A DNA stretch of 64,000 bases. Origin: RGIG7450 sp045648785 (lineage in GTDB: Bacteria > Bacillota > Clostridia > RUG12999). The stretch lies in NCBI GenBank assembly GCA_045648785.1, contig JAZROP010000043.1:40699-104698 (forward strand), read 5' to 3'. The position numbers and the translations under genes are program-made. This document shows positions 25,888-33,166 of the stretch, piece after piece (position 1 is the stretch's first letter; the number at the start of each line of letters is the position of its first letter). The notes under the pieces were generated by a model. It worked only from the letters and a program-made list of their open reading frames with translations, did no database searches and was not told where the DNA came from.

Positions 25888-26312
25888 ATGAACATAAACC
25901 TTTAATTGTTGCTTTTTGTTGCAACTGGTGCTCCTATGCCGGTGCAGACCTTGCGGGAAACAACCGTCTGAATTACCCGGCAGATGTAAAGATTATAAGA
26001 GTACCTTGCTCTTGTCGTGTTAATCCTATGTTTGTTCTTCGTGCTTTCCAAAGAGGGGCAGACGGGGTTATTATATGTGGCTGCCACCCCGGTGACTGCC
26101 ACTATACATCAGGCAACTACTATACGAGAAGAAGAATGGCGGCACTTTTCTCAATGCTGGACTATCTGGGTATTGAAAAGGAACGTACCCGTGTCGAATG
26201 GGTTTCTGCGGCAGAGGGGGCAAAATTTGCCGCTACGATGAACGATTTTGTACAGAAGGTAACAGAGCTTGGAGAAAACAAGAGATTGGAGGATCTGCGA
26301 TGCAAAAGATAA
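25878..26312 (+). CDS. flxD: MvhD/FlxD-type electron-transfer subunit
   Basis: A 144-residue [2Fe-2S] protein homologous to the delta subunit of methyl-viologen hydrogenase. Cysteines: 14, 15 and 18 in FCCNWCSYAG, 44 and 46 in PCSCRVNP, and the pair in GCHPGDCHY. It bridges HdrA to its electron source. No hydrogenase gene is present here, and NAD-linked subunits follow, so the source is NADH and the FlxD name fits better than MvhD. Overlaps both neighbours. Confidence 0.9.
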   Translation: MQVNEHKPLIVAFCCNWCSYAGADLAGNNRLNYPADVKIIRVPCSCRVNPMFVLRAFQRGADGVIICGCHPGDCHYTSGNYYTRRRMAALFSMLDYLGIEKERTRVEWVSAAEGAKFAATMNDFVQKVTELGENKRLEDLRCKR

Positions 26313-27298
26313 CACAAAATGAGTTAATTGACAAAGCGGTTTCTCTCTTAGAAAACGGTACTGTCACTGCTGCTTTGGGATGGAGCAAGGGCGAATTTGG
26401 ATACGATATAACTCCGAAAATGTTCAAAACAGCCCAAGATTTAAAAGAAAACTTTGTCTGGAACAATTTTTGCGGAGCTAACTTTTCAAAATATCTTGTT
26501 TCAAAAACAGACAGATTCGACGGAAAAATTCTTGTTTTCCTGAAGCCCTGCGATACATATAGCTTTAATCAGCTTTTAACCGAATACCGCTTTGACCGTG
26601 AAAAGGTATATGCCGTTGGTATTCCTTGCGAGGGTATGGTTGACATTTCAAAGGTGAAAGCAATCACCGGCGAGGGAATCAGTGAAATCAAAGAAGACGG
26701 TGAAAAGCTTTTGGTTACAACCATTTATGAAGATAAGCCTGTTGAAATTTCTTTTAAAGATGTTCTTTTGGAACGCTGCATAAATTGCAAGAGCAAAAAG
26801 CATGTGGCTTTTGATGAGCTTTTGGGAGAGGAAGGCGAAGTTTTGGAATCTCAGAGATTTGATGAGGTGGCAAAGCTTGAGGCTATGACTCCAGATGAAA
26901 GATTTGCTTTTTGGCAAAACGAGCTTTCCCGATGTATCCGTTGTAACGCCTGTCGTGATGCCTGTCCTGCATGTACCTGTGAAAAGTGCGTGTTTAATAA
27001 TCCTGGGTCGGGCGTTGAAAACAAGGCACCTGCCAATAGCTTTGAAGAAAAAATGTTCCACATTATAAGAGCATACCATGTGGCAGGTCGTTGTACAGAC
27101 TGCGGAGAATGTTCAAGAGTTTGCCCGCAGAATATTCCCCTTCATCTTCTGAACCGTAAATTTATTAAGGATATAAATGTTTTTTACGGTGAATATCAGG
27201 CTGGAGCTGAGGTTGGCTCAAGAGCTCCGCTTGTAGATTACACCACTGAGGATTTAGAGCCCGGTGAAGTGTTTGACAGGAGGGATACAGATGCGTAA
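26300..27298 (+). CDS. Flx-type iron-sulfur subunit (FrhB/FdhB-like N-terminus, two 4Fe-4S sites)
   Basis: A 332-residue soluble protein. The N-terminal half contains FLKPCDTYSF and VGIPCEGMVD, recalling the beta subunits of F420-linked hydrogenases and dehydrogenases. The C-terminal half has CIRCNACRDACPACTCEKC and CTDCGECSRVCPQNIP. In Desulfovibrio the floxABCD (flxABCD) set has two Fe-S subunits; this is the counterpart of one of them, probably FlxC. The start at 26300 is supported by GGAGG seven bases upstream and overlaps flxD by 13 bases. Which letter applies is not certain. Confidence 0.78.
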   Translation: MQKITQNELIDKAVSLLENGTVTAALGWSKGEFGYDITPKMFKTAQDLKENFVWNNFCGANFSKYLVSKTDRFDGKILVFLKPCDTYSFNQLLTEYRFDREKVYAVGIPCEGMVDISKVKAITGEGISEIKEDGEKLLVTTIYEDKPVEISFKDVLLERCINCKSKKHVAFDELLGEEGEVLESQRFDEVAKLEAMTPDERFAFWQNELSRCIRCNACRDACPACTCEKCVFNNPGSGVENKAPANSFEEKMFHIIRAYHVAGRCTDCGECSRVCPQNIPLHLLNRKFIKDINVFYGEYQAGAEVGSRAPLVDYTTEDLEPGEVFDRRDTDA

Positions 27299-28316
27299 AT
27301 GTTCTCTTGATAAAATAAATTCTGTTTTTAAAGAAATTTCAAAAAGTGCAAAACTTTATATTCCGGCTGAAGATAAGGACGGAAGTACCGCCTACAAACA
27401 ATGGGAAGATGGCGTTTTGTGGAGCGATGCACTGAATACAGTCAGAAGTCCCAAGGATTTCTTCTTCCCTCAGATTGAAAACCTTATGGAGTTTAAAACA
27501 GAGGGTAAAAGCATTGAGGTCATTGATACAAGAAGCGAAACAGAGGATTTTGTTATCTTTGGTGTTTGTGCCTGTGATGTAAAGAGCTTTGAGGTTTTAG
27601 ACAGGGTTTTCCTCTCAGAGCCTGTTGACAGCTACTACGCTTCAAGGCGTGAAAAAGGTGTTATTGTGTCAACTGCCTGTACAAAGCCTGCAGAAACCTG
27701 TTTCTGTAAGACCTTTGGCATCTCTCCCGAAGAACCTTCGGGCGATATCTCAACATGGAAGACAGAAAGTGAAATATTTTTCAAAGCCAACACAAAAAAA
27801 GGTGAGTCTCTGCTAAAAAAAATCACAGACCTTACTGAAGAATGTGATGAAAAAGCTGTTTTTGAGCAAAAGGAAAAAATTTCTGCCATTATGAATAAGC
27901 TTCCCTTAAAAGACCTTAACACAGATGCCTTTGGCGGAGGAAAAACAGAGGAATTTTTCAACCATCCTCTATGGGATGAGCTCTCTGAAAGCTGTCTTGG
28001 ATGCGGAACATGTACCTTTGTGTGTCCAACATGTCAGTGCTATGATATTAAGGACTTTGACACAGGTAACGGTGTAATAAGATTCAGATGCTGGGATTCT
28101 TGTATGTATTCCGACTTTACAAAAATGGCTCACGGAAATAACAGATTAACCCAGAAGGAGCGTTTTCGTCAGAGATTTATGCACAAGCTTGTATATTATC
28201 CTGAAAACAATGACGGACTTTTCAGCTGCGTAGGTTGCGGAAGATGTCTTGCAAAGTGTCCTATTTCTATGAACATTGTTAAAGTAATGAAAAAGATTGG
28301 AGGGGATGACAAGTGA
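27291..28316 (+). CDS. Flx-type iron-sulfur subunit (AsrA/HydB-like)
   Basis: A 341-residue protein with a domain including VFGVCACDVKSFEVLDR-type sequence (GVCACDVKSFEVLDRVF), then CLGCGTCTFVCPTCQC and CVGCGRCLAKCPIS near the C-terminus. This pattern is shared with anaerobic sulfite reductase subunit A and group 3b hydrogenase beta subunits, and with FlxB. There is no siroheme subunit or hydrogenase nearby, so FlxB is the best fit. Start at the ATG at 27291, six bases after AGGAGGG. Overlaps both neighbours, indicating translational coupling. Confidence 0.8.
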   Translation: MRKCSLDKINSVFKEISKSAKLYIPAEDKDGSTAYKQWEDGVLWSDALNTVRSPKDFFFPQIENLMEFKTEGKSIEVIDTRSETEDFVIFGVCACDVKSFEVLDRVFLSEPVDSYYASRREKGVIVSTACTKPAETCFCKTFGISPEEPSGDISTWKTESEIFFKANTKKGESLLKKITDLTEECDEKAVFEQKEKISAIMNKLPLKDLNTDAFGGGKTEEFFNHPLWDELSESCLGCGTCTFVCPTCQCYDIKDFDTGNGVIRFRCWDSCMYSDFTKMAHGNNRLTQKERFRQRFMHKLVYYPENNDGLFSCVGCGRCLAKCPISMNIVKVMKKIGGDDK

Positions 28317-29143
28317 ACAGAGAAGAAACTTTAATTCCCAAGGTTGGTGTTATAACTGATGTTCGTATAGACACGCCTGATATTAAAACCTTCAGAGTTG
28401 TAACTCCTGACGGGAAAAAAGCCTTTGACCACCGTCCCGGACAGTGTGCAATGCTTTCTATCCCGGGAGTGGGGGAGGCAATGTTTTCTATTACATCATC
28501 TCCCACAAATGAAGAATATATGGAATTTTCAATTAAAAAATGCGGATGTGTAACCGATTGGCTTCATCAGGCTGAGGTAGGTCAGCAAATAACAATCAGA
28601 GGACCTTACGGAAATCCATTCCCGGTTGATGATGTATTTGCAGGGAAAAATCTCTTGTTTATTGCCGGCGGTGTTGGCCTTGCACCTCTTCGCTCAGTTA
28701 TAAATTATTGCAGACACTATCGCGACCGTTATGGTGATATAGATATTGTTTACGGTTCAAGAAGCAAGGATGATTTGCTTGATTATAAGGAAATAATTGA
28801 AGAATGGTCACAGAGTGCAGGAGTAAATGTTCATCTGACTATTGATAATCCCCAGGAGGGATGGGACGGCCATGTTGGATTTGTTCCGAATTTCGTAAAA
28901 GAGCTTGGGTTTGATACAAATAAAACAGCAGTCCTTTGCGGTCCACCTATTATGATTAAGTTTACACTGGACGGACTTTGCGAGCTTGGATTTGACAAAA
29001 CTCAGATTTACACAACTCTGGAGCTTCGTATGAAGTGCGGAGTAGGCAAATGCGGAAGATGTAATGTTGGCTCTAAATATGTGTGCAAGGATGGACCTGT
29101 TTTCAGATGCGACGAGCTTGACGAGCTTCCGGACGAGTATTAA
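28313..29143 (+). CDS. flxA: FlxA-type FAD/NAD(P)H-oxidising subunit
   Basis: A 276-residue ferredoxin-NADP reductase-fold protein. The FAD domain has HRPGQCAMLSIPGVGEAMFS; the NAD domain has IAGGVGLAPLRSVI and YGSRSKDDLLDY; the C-terminus has a [2Fe-2S] site MKCGVGKCGRCNVGSKYVC. It oxidises NAD(P)H and hands electrons to the Fe-S subunits. AsrB and HydG are close relatives. The GTG start overlaps the upstream TGA as GTGA, with GGAGGGG seven bases before it. Confidence 0.87.
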   Translation: MNREETLIPKVGVITDVRIDTPDIKTFRVVTPDGKKAFDHRPGQCAMLSIPGVGEAMFSITSSPTNEEYMEFSIKKCGCVTDWLHQAEVGQQITIRGPYGNPFPVDDVFAGKNLLFIAGGVGLAPLRSVINYCRHYRDRYGDIDIVYGSRSKDDLLDYKEIIEEWSQSAGVNVHLTIDNPQEGWDGHVGFVPNFVKELGFDTNKTAVLCGPPIMIKFTLDGLCELGFDKTQIYTTLELRMKCGVGKCGRCNVGSKYVCKDGPVFRCDELDELPDEY

Positions 29144-29155
29144 AGGAGAGGTAAC

Positions 29156-29830
29156 ATGGAAAAATTAGTAAATATATTCCTTTTCGGAAAAAAATATGAG
29201 GTTCCTGAAAATTTAACAATTATGACTGCAATGGAGTATGCCGGCTACCAATTGGTGCGTGGTTGCGGATGCCGCAACGGTTTTTGCGGTGCGTGTGCAA
29301 CCATTTACCGCATAAAAGGGGACAAGGAGCTGAAAGCTTGTCTTGCCTGTCAGACAAAGGTTGAGGACAATATGTATATTGCAACGCTTCCTTTCTTCCC
29401 ACTTGTCAAAGAGGGATATGACATTGAAAAAATCCCCACAAATGAGTCGGTTATGATGCAGCTTTACCCTGAAATTTATGCTTGTATCGGTTGTAACGCC
29501 TGTACAAAAAGCTGTACTCAGGAGCTTAATGTTATGCAGTACATAGCCTACGCTCAGCGGGGTGATTTTGAAAAATGTGCAGAGGAATCCTTTGACTGTG
29601 TAATGTGCGGAGTTTGTTCTTCAAGATGTCCCGCGGGAATTTCTCATCCACAGGTTGCAATGCTTGCAAGAAGAATCAACGGTAAGTATCTTGCTCCCGG
29701 ATGCGGTCATTTAGAGGACCGTGTAAAGGAAATTGAAAATGGCGACTTTAAAGACCTTATAGAAGCTCTTATGGAAAAACCCATTGAAGAAATGAAAGAA
29801 CTTTATAATACCCGTGAAATAGAAAAGTAA
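29156..29830 (+). CDS. frdB: Fumarate reductase/succinate dehydrogenase iron-sulfur subunit
   Basis: A 224-residue protein with a [2Fe-2S] plant-type domain (Cys37, 39, 44, 47, 62 and 65 region) and two ferredoxin motifs: Cys110, 113, 116, 120 and Cys148, 151, 154, 158. It is SdhB/FrdB-like but without the C-terminal CCG domain that TfrB of methanogens carries; here HdrB supplies CCG domains as a separate chain. It should carry electrons to FrdA. Starts 12 bases after flxA with GGAGAGG. No membrane-anchor gene (frdC/frdD) is present, so the reductase is presumably soluble. Confidence 0.88.
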   Translation: MEKLVNIFLFGKKYEVPENLTIMTAMEYAGYQLVRGCGCRNGFCGACATIYRIKGDKELKACLACQTKVEDNMYIATLPFFPLVKEGYDIEKIPTNESVMMQLYPEIYACIGCNACTKSCTQELNVMQYIAYAQRGDFEKCAEESFDCVMCGVCSSRCPAGISHPQVAMLARRINGKYLAPGCGHLEDRVKEIENGDFKDLIEALMEKPIEEMKELYNTREIEK

Positions 29831-29843
29831 GGAGGAAAAGAAT

Positions 29844-31442
29844 ATGTATTCGGAAAAATTTCAAAAATCAATTGCTGCAGTTGAAGCGGCAAGAGAAAAA
29901 AATATTGCACTTGAGCCGGATCGTATGACTGCTAAGCAGAAGGAAGACTTGCTCGCAGCTTTTCATCCGGATTACAAACAGGACGAATTTGACATACTAA
30001 AAATCGGTCCCAACAAAGGCGATAAGGTTCCCAAAGAGCTTGCCGGAATTTTGCAAGCACACAGCCGCATAACACAGGACTCAGTTGACCTTGAAAAGCC
30101 TGATTACGAAACAGATGTTTTGATTATTGGCGGCGGCGGTGCAGGTACTTCTGCAGCTATTGAAGCTCACGAGGCAGGCGCCAGCGTTATGATTGCTACA
30201 AAGCTTAGAATGGGCGATGCAAACACTATGATGGCAGAAGGCGGTATTCAGGCGGCTGATAAGCCAAACGACTCACCTGCAATTCATTTTGTTGATGCCT
30301 TCGGCGGAGGCCATTTTGCTGCCAAAAAAGATCTTTTGTCAAAGCTCGTTTGTGATGCTCCTGAAGCAATTCTGTGGCTCAGCAACTTAGGCGTTGAATT
30401 CGACAAGGAAGCAGACGGTACGATGGTAACAACCCACGGGGGCGGTACTTCAAGAAAAAGAATGCACGCTGCAAAAGACTATTCCGGTGCTGAAATCATG
30501 AGAACACTTCGTGATGAAGTGTTAAACAGAGGAATCCCTGTTGTTGACTTCACTGCCGCAATTGAGCTTATTTTAGATGAAAACGGTAATGCAGCAGGTG
30601 CTGTTTTAATGAATATGGAAACACGGGAGCTTTTGGTTGCAAAAGCAAAGACAGTTATTATTGCAACAGGCGGTGCAGGTCGTATGCACTATCAGGGCTT
30701 TCCTACATCAAACCACTACGGTGCAACTGCAGACGGTCTTGTTCTGGGTTACAGAGCAGGTGCAAAGCTTTTATATGCTGAAACTTTGCAGTATCACCCC
30801 ACAGGGGTTGCTTACCCCGAACAGATTTTCGGCGCTCTTGTTACTGAAAAGGTGCGTTCTCTCGGTGCAAAGCTCATAAACAGAGACGGTGAAGCATTTA
30901 TGCATCCCCTTGAAACACGTGACGTTTCTGCGGCTTCAATTATACGCGAATGCTCTGAAAGAGACAACGGAGTAGACACAGGGAACGGTAAGGGCGTATG
31001 GCTTGACACGCCTATGATTGAAAAAATCGGCGGCGAAGGCACTATTATGAAGAGAATCCCTGCTATGTGGAGAATGTTTGCAAAATACGGAATTGATATT
31101 CGAAAAGAGCCTATACTGGTTTATCCTACTCTCCATTATCAGAATGGCGGTCTTGATATAACCCCCGACTGTATGTCAACAAATGTTGAGAATTTATTTG
31201 TAGCAGGTGAGGCTGTTGGCGGAATTCACGGTAAAAACAGACTTATGGGCAACTCACTTCTTGACATTATCGTATTCGGCAGAAGTGCAGGTAAAAACGC
31301 CGCAGCTAAAGCTAAAAATGTTAAAGTAGGCAAGCTTACACTTACACATATAGCTGATTTCGAGAAAGAAATTGCTGATGCAGGTATTGATACAGAGAAA
31401 GTTTCCCCGAAGCTTTTGCCGGATTACACCAGAAACAGATAA
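29844..31442 (+). CDS. frdA: Fumarate reductase flavoprotein subunit, soluble type
   Basis: The 532-residue product reduces fumarate to succinate. After an unusual 88-residue N-terminal extension comes the FAD loop IIGGGGAGTSAA (94-105), then NTMMAEGGIQAA, THGGGTSRKR, YHPTGV, the substrate-site Arg region ETRDVSAASIIREC, and RLMGNSLLDIIVFG. The covalent-FAD histidine of membrane enzymes (SHT) is replaced by ANT, so FAD is probably noncovalent. The C-terminal helical domain of about 100-120 residues is missing: the protein ends about 50 residues after the last FAD motif. L-aspartate oxidase is related, but no nadA/nadC is nearby. Last gene of the operon. Confidence 0.88.
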   Translation: MYSEKFQKSIAAVEAAREKNIALEPDRMTAKQKEDLLAAFHPDYKQDEFDILKIGPNKGDKVPKELAGILQAHSRITQDSVDLEKPDYETDVLIIGGGGAGTSAAIEAHEAGASVMIATKLRMGDANTMMAEGGIQAADKPNDSPAIHFVDAFGGGHFAAKKDLLSKLVCDAPEAILWLSNLGVEFDKEADGTMVTTHGGGTSRKRMHAAKDYSGAEIMRTLRDEVLNRGIPVVDFTAAIELILDENGNAAGAVLMNMETRELLVAKAKTVIIATGGAGRMHYQGFPTSNHYGATADGLVLGYRAGAKLLYAETLQYHPTGVAYPEQIFGALVTEKVRSLGAKLINRDGEAFMHPLETRDVSAASIIRECSERDNGVDTGNGKGVWLDTPMIEKIGGEGTIMKRIPAMWRMFAKYGIDIRKEPILVYPTLHYQNGGLDITPDCMSTNVENLFVAGEAVGGIHGKNRLMGNSLLDIIVFGRSAGKNAAAKAKNVKVGKLTLTHIADFEKEIADAGIDTEKVSPKLLPDYTRNR

Positions 31443-31473
31443 TTTGAGAAGGCAATAAAATGAGTTGTCTGAT

Positions 31474-31677
31474 ATGGGACTTAATAAGACAACGACTATG
31501 AATATGTTTTTGAGGCAAGTTGTTAGACAGGGCAGAATTCCTTTTTAAATTGCAACTGATATTCCTAATGAAGAAACTGTTACTGCAATTAAGGAAATGG
31601 ATGGTATGTTAAGCGGGAAGATACCTTCTAAACGATATTTAAGTACAAAAGAACTTTTTGAGGATTTAGAATCGTGA
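31474..31677 (+). pseudogene. Decayed RelB/DinJ-type antitoxin
   Basis: Reading from 31474 gives MGLNKTTTMNMFLRQVVRQG, then RIPF, a TAA at 31546-31548, then IATDIPNEETVTAIKEMDG and a C-terminus STKELFEDLES. The pattern is that of DinJ/RelB antitoxins, with the N-terminal part missing and one stop inside. It cannot make a full antitoxin. Confidence 0.75.
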
Positions 31678-31691
31678 AGTATTAAATAGAG

Positions 31692-31844
31692 ATGTCAACC
31701 CGATTAAAAAAGATTATAAGCTTGCTTAAAAGCGTGGTTATACTATGTCATATTGAACCTGATTGGCTTTTGATTTACAGAATTGAGAAAGATTTGCTTG
31801 TATTGGGTTTGACTCGAACAGGAACGCATAGCGATTTGTTTTAA
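31692..31844 (+). pseudogene. Decayed RelE/YafQ-type toxin
   Basis: An open 50-codon frame encodes MSTRLKK followed by out-of-frame sequence, then the intact YafQ C-terminus CHIEPDWLLIYRIEKDLLVL and GLTRTGTHSDLF. In another frame the DNA after the start reads KDYKLA-stop-KRGYTM, the normal next part of YafQ. The middle (about 40 residues) is deleted and the frame shifted, so the toxin is dead. Confidence 0.75.
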
Positions 31845-31848
31845 TCAA

Positions 31849-31890
31849 AACCGATGCAGAATTTTTTGACTGCATCGGTTGTTTGTTTTG
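31849..31890 (+). terminator. Terminator after toxin remnant
   Basis: AACCGATGCAG / CTGCATCGGTT, 11 perfect base pairs with a ten-base loop, followed by GTTTGTTTTG. Confidence 0.8.
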
Positions 31891-31952
31891 TGCTGACTTT
31901 ATGCGAACTACTGCTGAAAAAAGATTTGCATCTAAACCGTCTGTCACGAATA
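31885..31952 (+). repeat. Repeat B, copy 2
   Basis: ACTTTATGCGAACTACTGCTG followed by AAAAAAGATTTGCATCTAAACC and GTCTGTCACGAATATA. Matches copy 1 at 18063 in its first part and copy 3 at 32515 in its last 30 bases. It lies just upstream of the GNAT gene. Confidence 0.75.
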
Positions 31953-31980
31953 TAAAGAATTATCAAAAGGTGGAAGAACA

Positions 31981-32502
31981 ATGGAAATCAGAATTTTAAC
32001 GAAAATTGAACAAGATAAATATGATAATGAGATTTTAGAAATGCTTATCCAGGGCGATGCAGAGTTTGTTCCGCCACTGTCAGCTCGCAGTTCAACAACA
32101 CAATCTAATCTGAAGGGAATAATAAAAGAAAACGGTGGAGTTTTAAACTACTTTGAAGAACTGAAAAAACAGCGGATTTTGGTGGCGACTGAAGGGGATA
32201 AACTTGTTGGTTTTGTTTCTTTTAAAGAAAATTTTGTCAATAAAAAAATTGGAGAAGAATATCTTCCGAACATTTATATATCCACTTTGCTTGTATCTCC
32301 TGAAGGCAGAGGAAAAGGACTTACAAGAAAAATGTATGAAATTCTCTTTGCAGAATACGAAAATGTGAATGTTTTTACAAGGACTTGGTCAACAAATGAG
32401 GCGCATATAAAAATACTTTCAAAGTTTGGTTTTGAAACAATGTTGGTGTTGAAAAATGACAGAGGGAATGGTATTGACACTATATATTTTAAAAAGTATT
32501 AA
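31981..32502 (+). CDS. GNAT family N-acetyltransferase
   Basis: The 173-residue protein has the acetyl-CoA motif LLVSPEGRGKGLTRKMYEIL (about 102-121) and the later TRTWSTNEAHIKILSKFGFE typical of GNAT enzymes. Substrate unknown. GGTGGAAG before the ATG. The gene is enclosed by two copies of repeat B, which suggests it arrived or moves as a separate piece, in a stretch already containing broken genes. Confidence 0.85.
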   Translation: MEIRILTKIEQDKYDNEILEMLIQGDAEFVPPLSARSSTTQSNLKGIIKENGGVLNYFEELKKQRILVATEGDKLVGFVSFKENFVNKKIGEEYLPNIYISTLLVSPEGRGKGLTRKMYEILFAEYENVNVFTRTWSTNEAHIKILSKFGFETMLVLKNDRGNGIDTIYFKKY

Positions 32503-32514
32503 GATAAATTAAAC

Positions 32515-32545
32515 CTTAGCACCTAAACTGTCTGTCACACATATA
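32515..32545 (+). repeat. Repeat B, copy 3 (partial)
   Basis: CTTAGCACCTAAACTGTCTG then TCACACATATA, matching the last 30 bases of copy 2 with a few substitutions. It lies 12 bases after the GNAT stop. Confidence 0.65.
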
Positions 32546-32649
32546 CAATCGACTATCTAATTAAGTAATATAAAATTCTCTTACTGAAAAAGGATGGTTA
32601 GGGAATATAAAATTTTTTGCACTTGAAAAATTGATAACGGAGTTTTATT

Positions 32650-33123
32650 ATGATAAATATTTTATTTATATGCCATGGTAATATATGCCGAAGCCCAATG
32701 GCAGAATTTGTTTTTAAGAATATTGTGGAGAAATCGGGGAAAGGTGATAAATTTTATGTTGCCTCTGCTGCTACAAGTTATGAGGAGATTGGAAATCCTG
32801 TACATCATGGAACCGCAAAAATCTTAGATAGACTAGGTATATCATACTCCGGAAAACGAGCAATACATTTAGAAAAATCCGACTATTCAAAATACGATTA
32901 TTTAGTGTGTATGGACAGTGCGAATGTGCGTAATACCTTACGGATTGTAGGGGATGATACAGAGAAAAAAATACACAAATTACTTGAGTTTACTGGCTCT
33001 TGTGAAGATGTGACTGATCCGTGGTATACAGGAGATTTTGACAGGACATACAATGATGTGTTGGCGGGATGTAAGGGACTTTTAAGATTTATAGAGAAGC
33101 ACGATGTAATACAGTTATTATAA
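32650..33123 (+). CDS. Low-molecular-weight protein-tyrosine phosphatase
   Basis: A 157-residue LMW-PTP. The P-loop CHGNICRS (Cys9, Arg15) is complete, and the general-acid Asp lies in TDPWYTGDF. These phosphatases remove phosphate from tyrosine or arginine residues; in some Firmicutes they regulate exopolysaccharide or stress. A Tyr pair like those of the active-site wall is present in YSKYDYLVCMD. The gene is alone, 45 bases upstream of the amidohydrolase gene. Confidence 0.9.
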   Translation: MINILFICHGNICRSPMAEFVFKNIVEKSGKGDKFYVASAATSYEEIGNPVHHGTAKILDRLGISYSGKRAIHLEKSDYSKYDYLVCMDSANVRNTLRIVGDDTEKKIHKLLEFTGSCEDVTDPWYTGDFDRTYNDVLAGCKGLLRFIEKHDVIQLL

Positions 33124-33166
33124 AATCTGATGTACCTGTGCAGAAAGAATATGGGGGTGAATTATT

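Noticed and set aside
25878..26312. Hydrogenase-linked MvhD
   Set aside because: No mvhA/mvhG hydrogenase subunits are in the operon; NAD(P)H-oxidising FlxA-type protein is.
27291..29143. Anaerobic sulfite reductase AsrAB
   Set aside because: The two proteins resemble AsrA and AsrB, but no siroheme AsrC follows and the context is hdrABC plus flxD, so Flx subunits fit better.
29844..31442. L-aspartate oxidase (NadB)
   Set aside because: Related family, but an FrdB-type subunit precedes it and fumC is in the operon, while nadA and nadC are absent.
31885..32545. Integron attC sites around the GNAT gene
   Set aside because: The repeats lack the paired R and L core sites and the GTTRRRY end, do not form attC-like folds, and the only tyrosine recombinase in the window is Xer-like.
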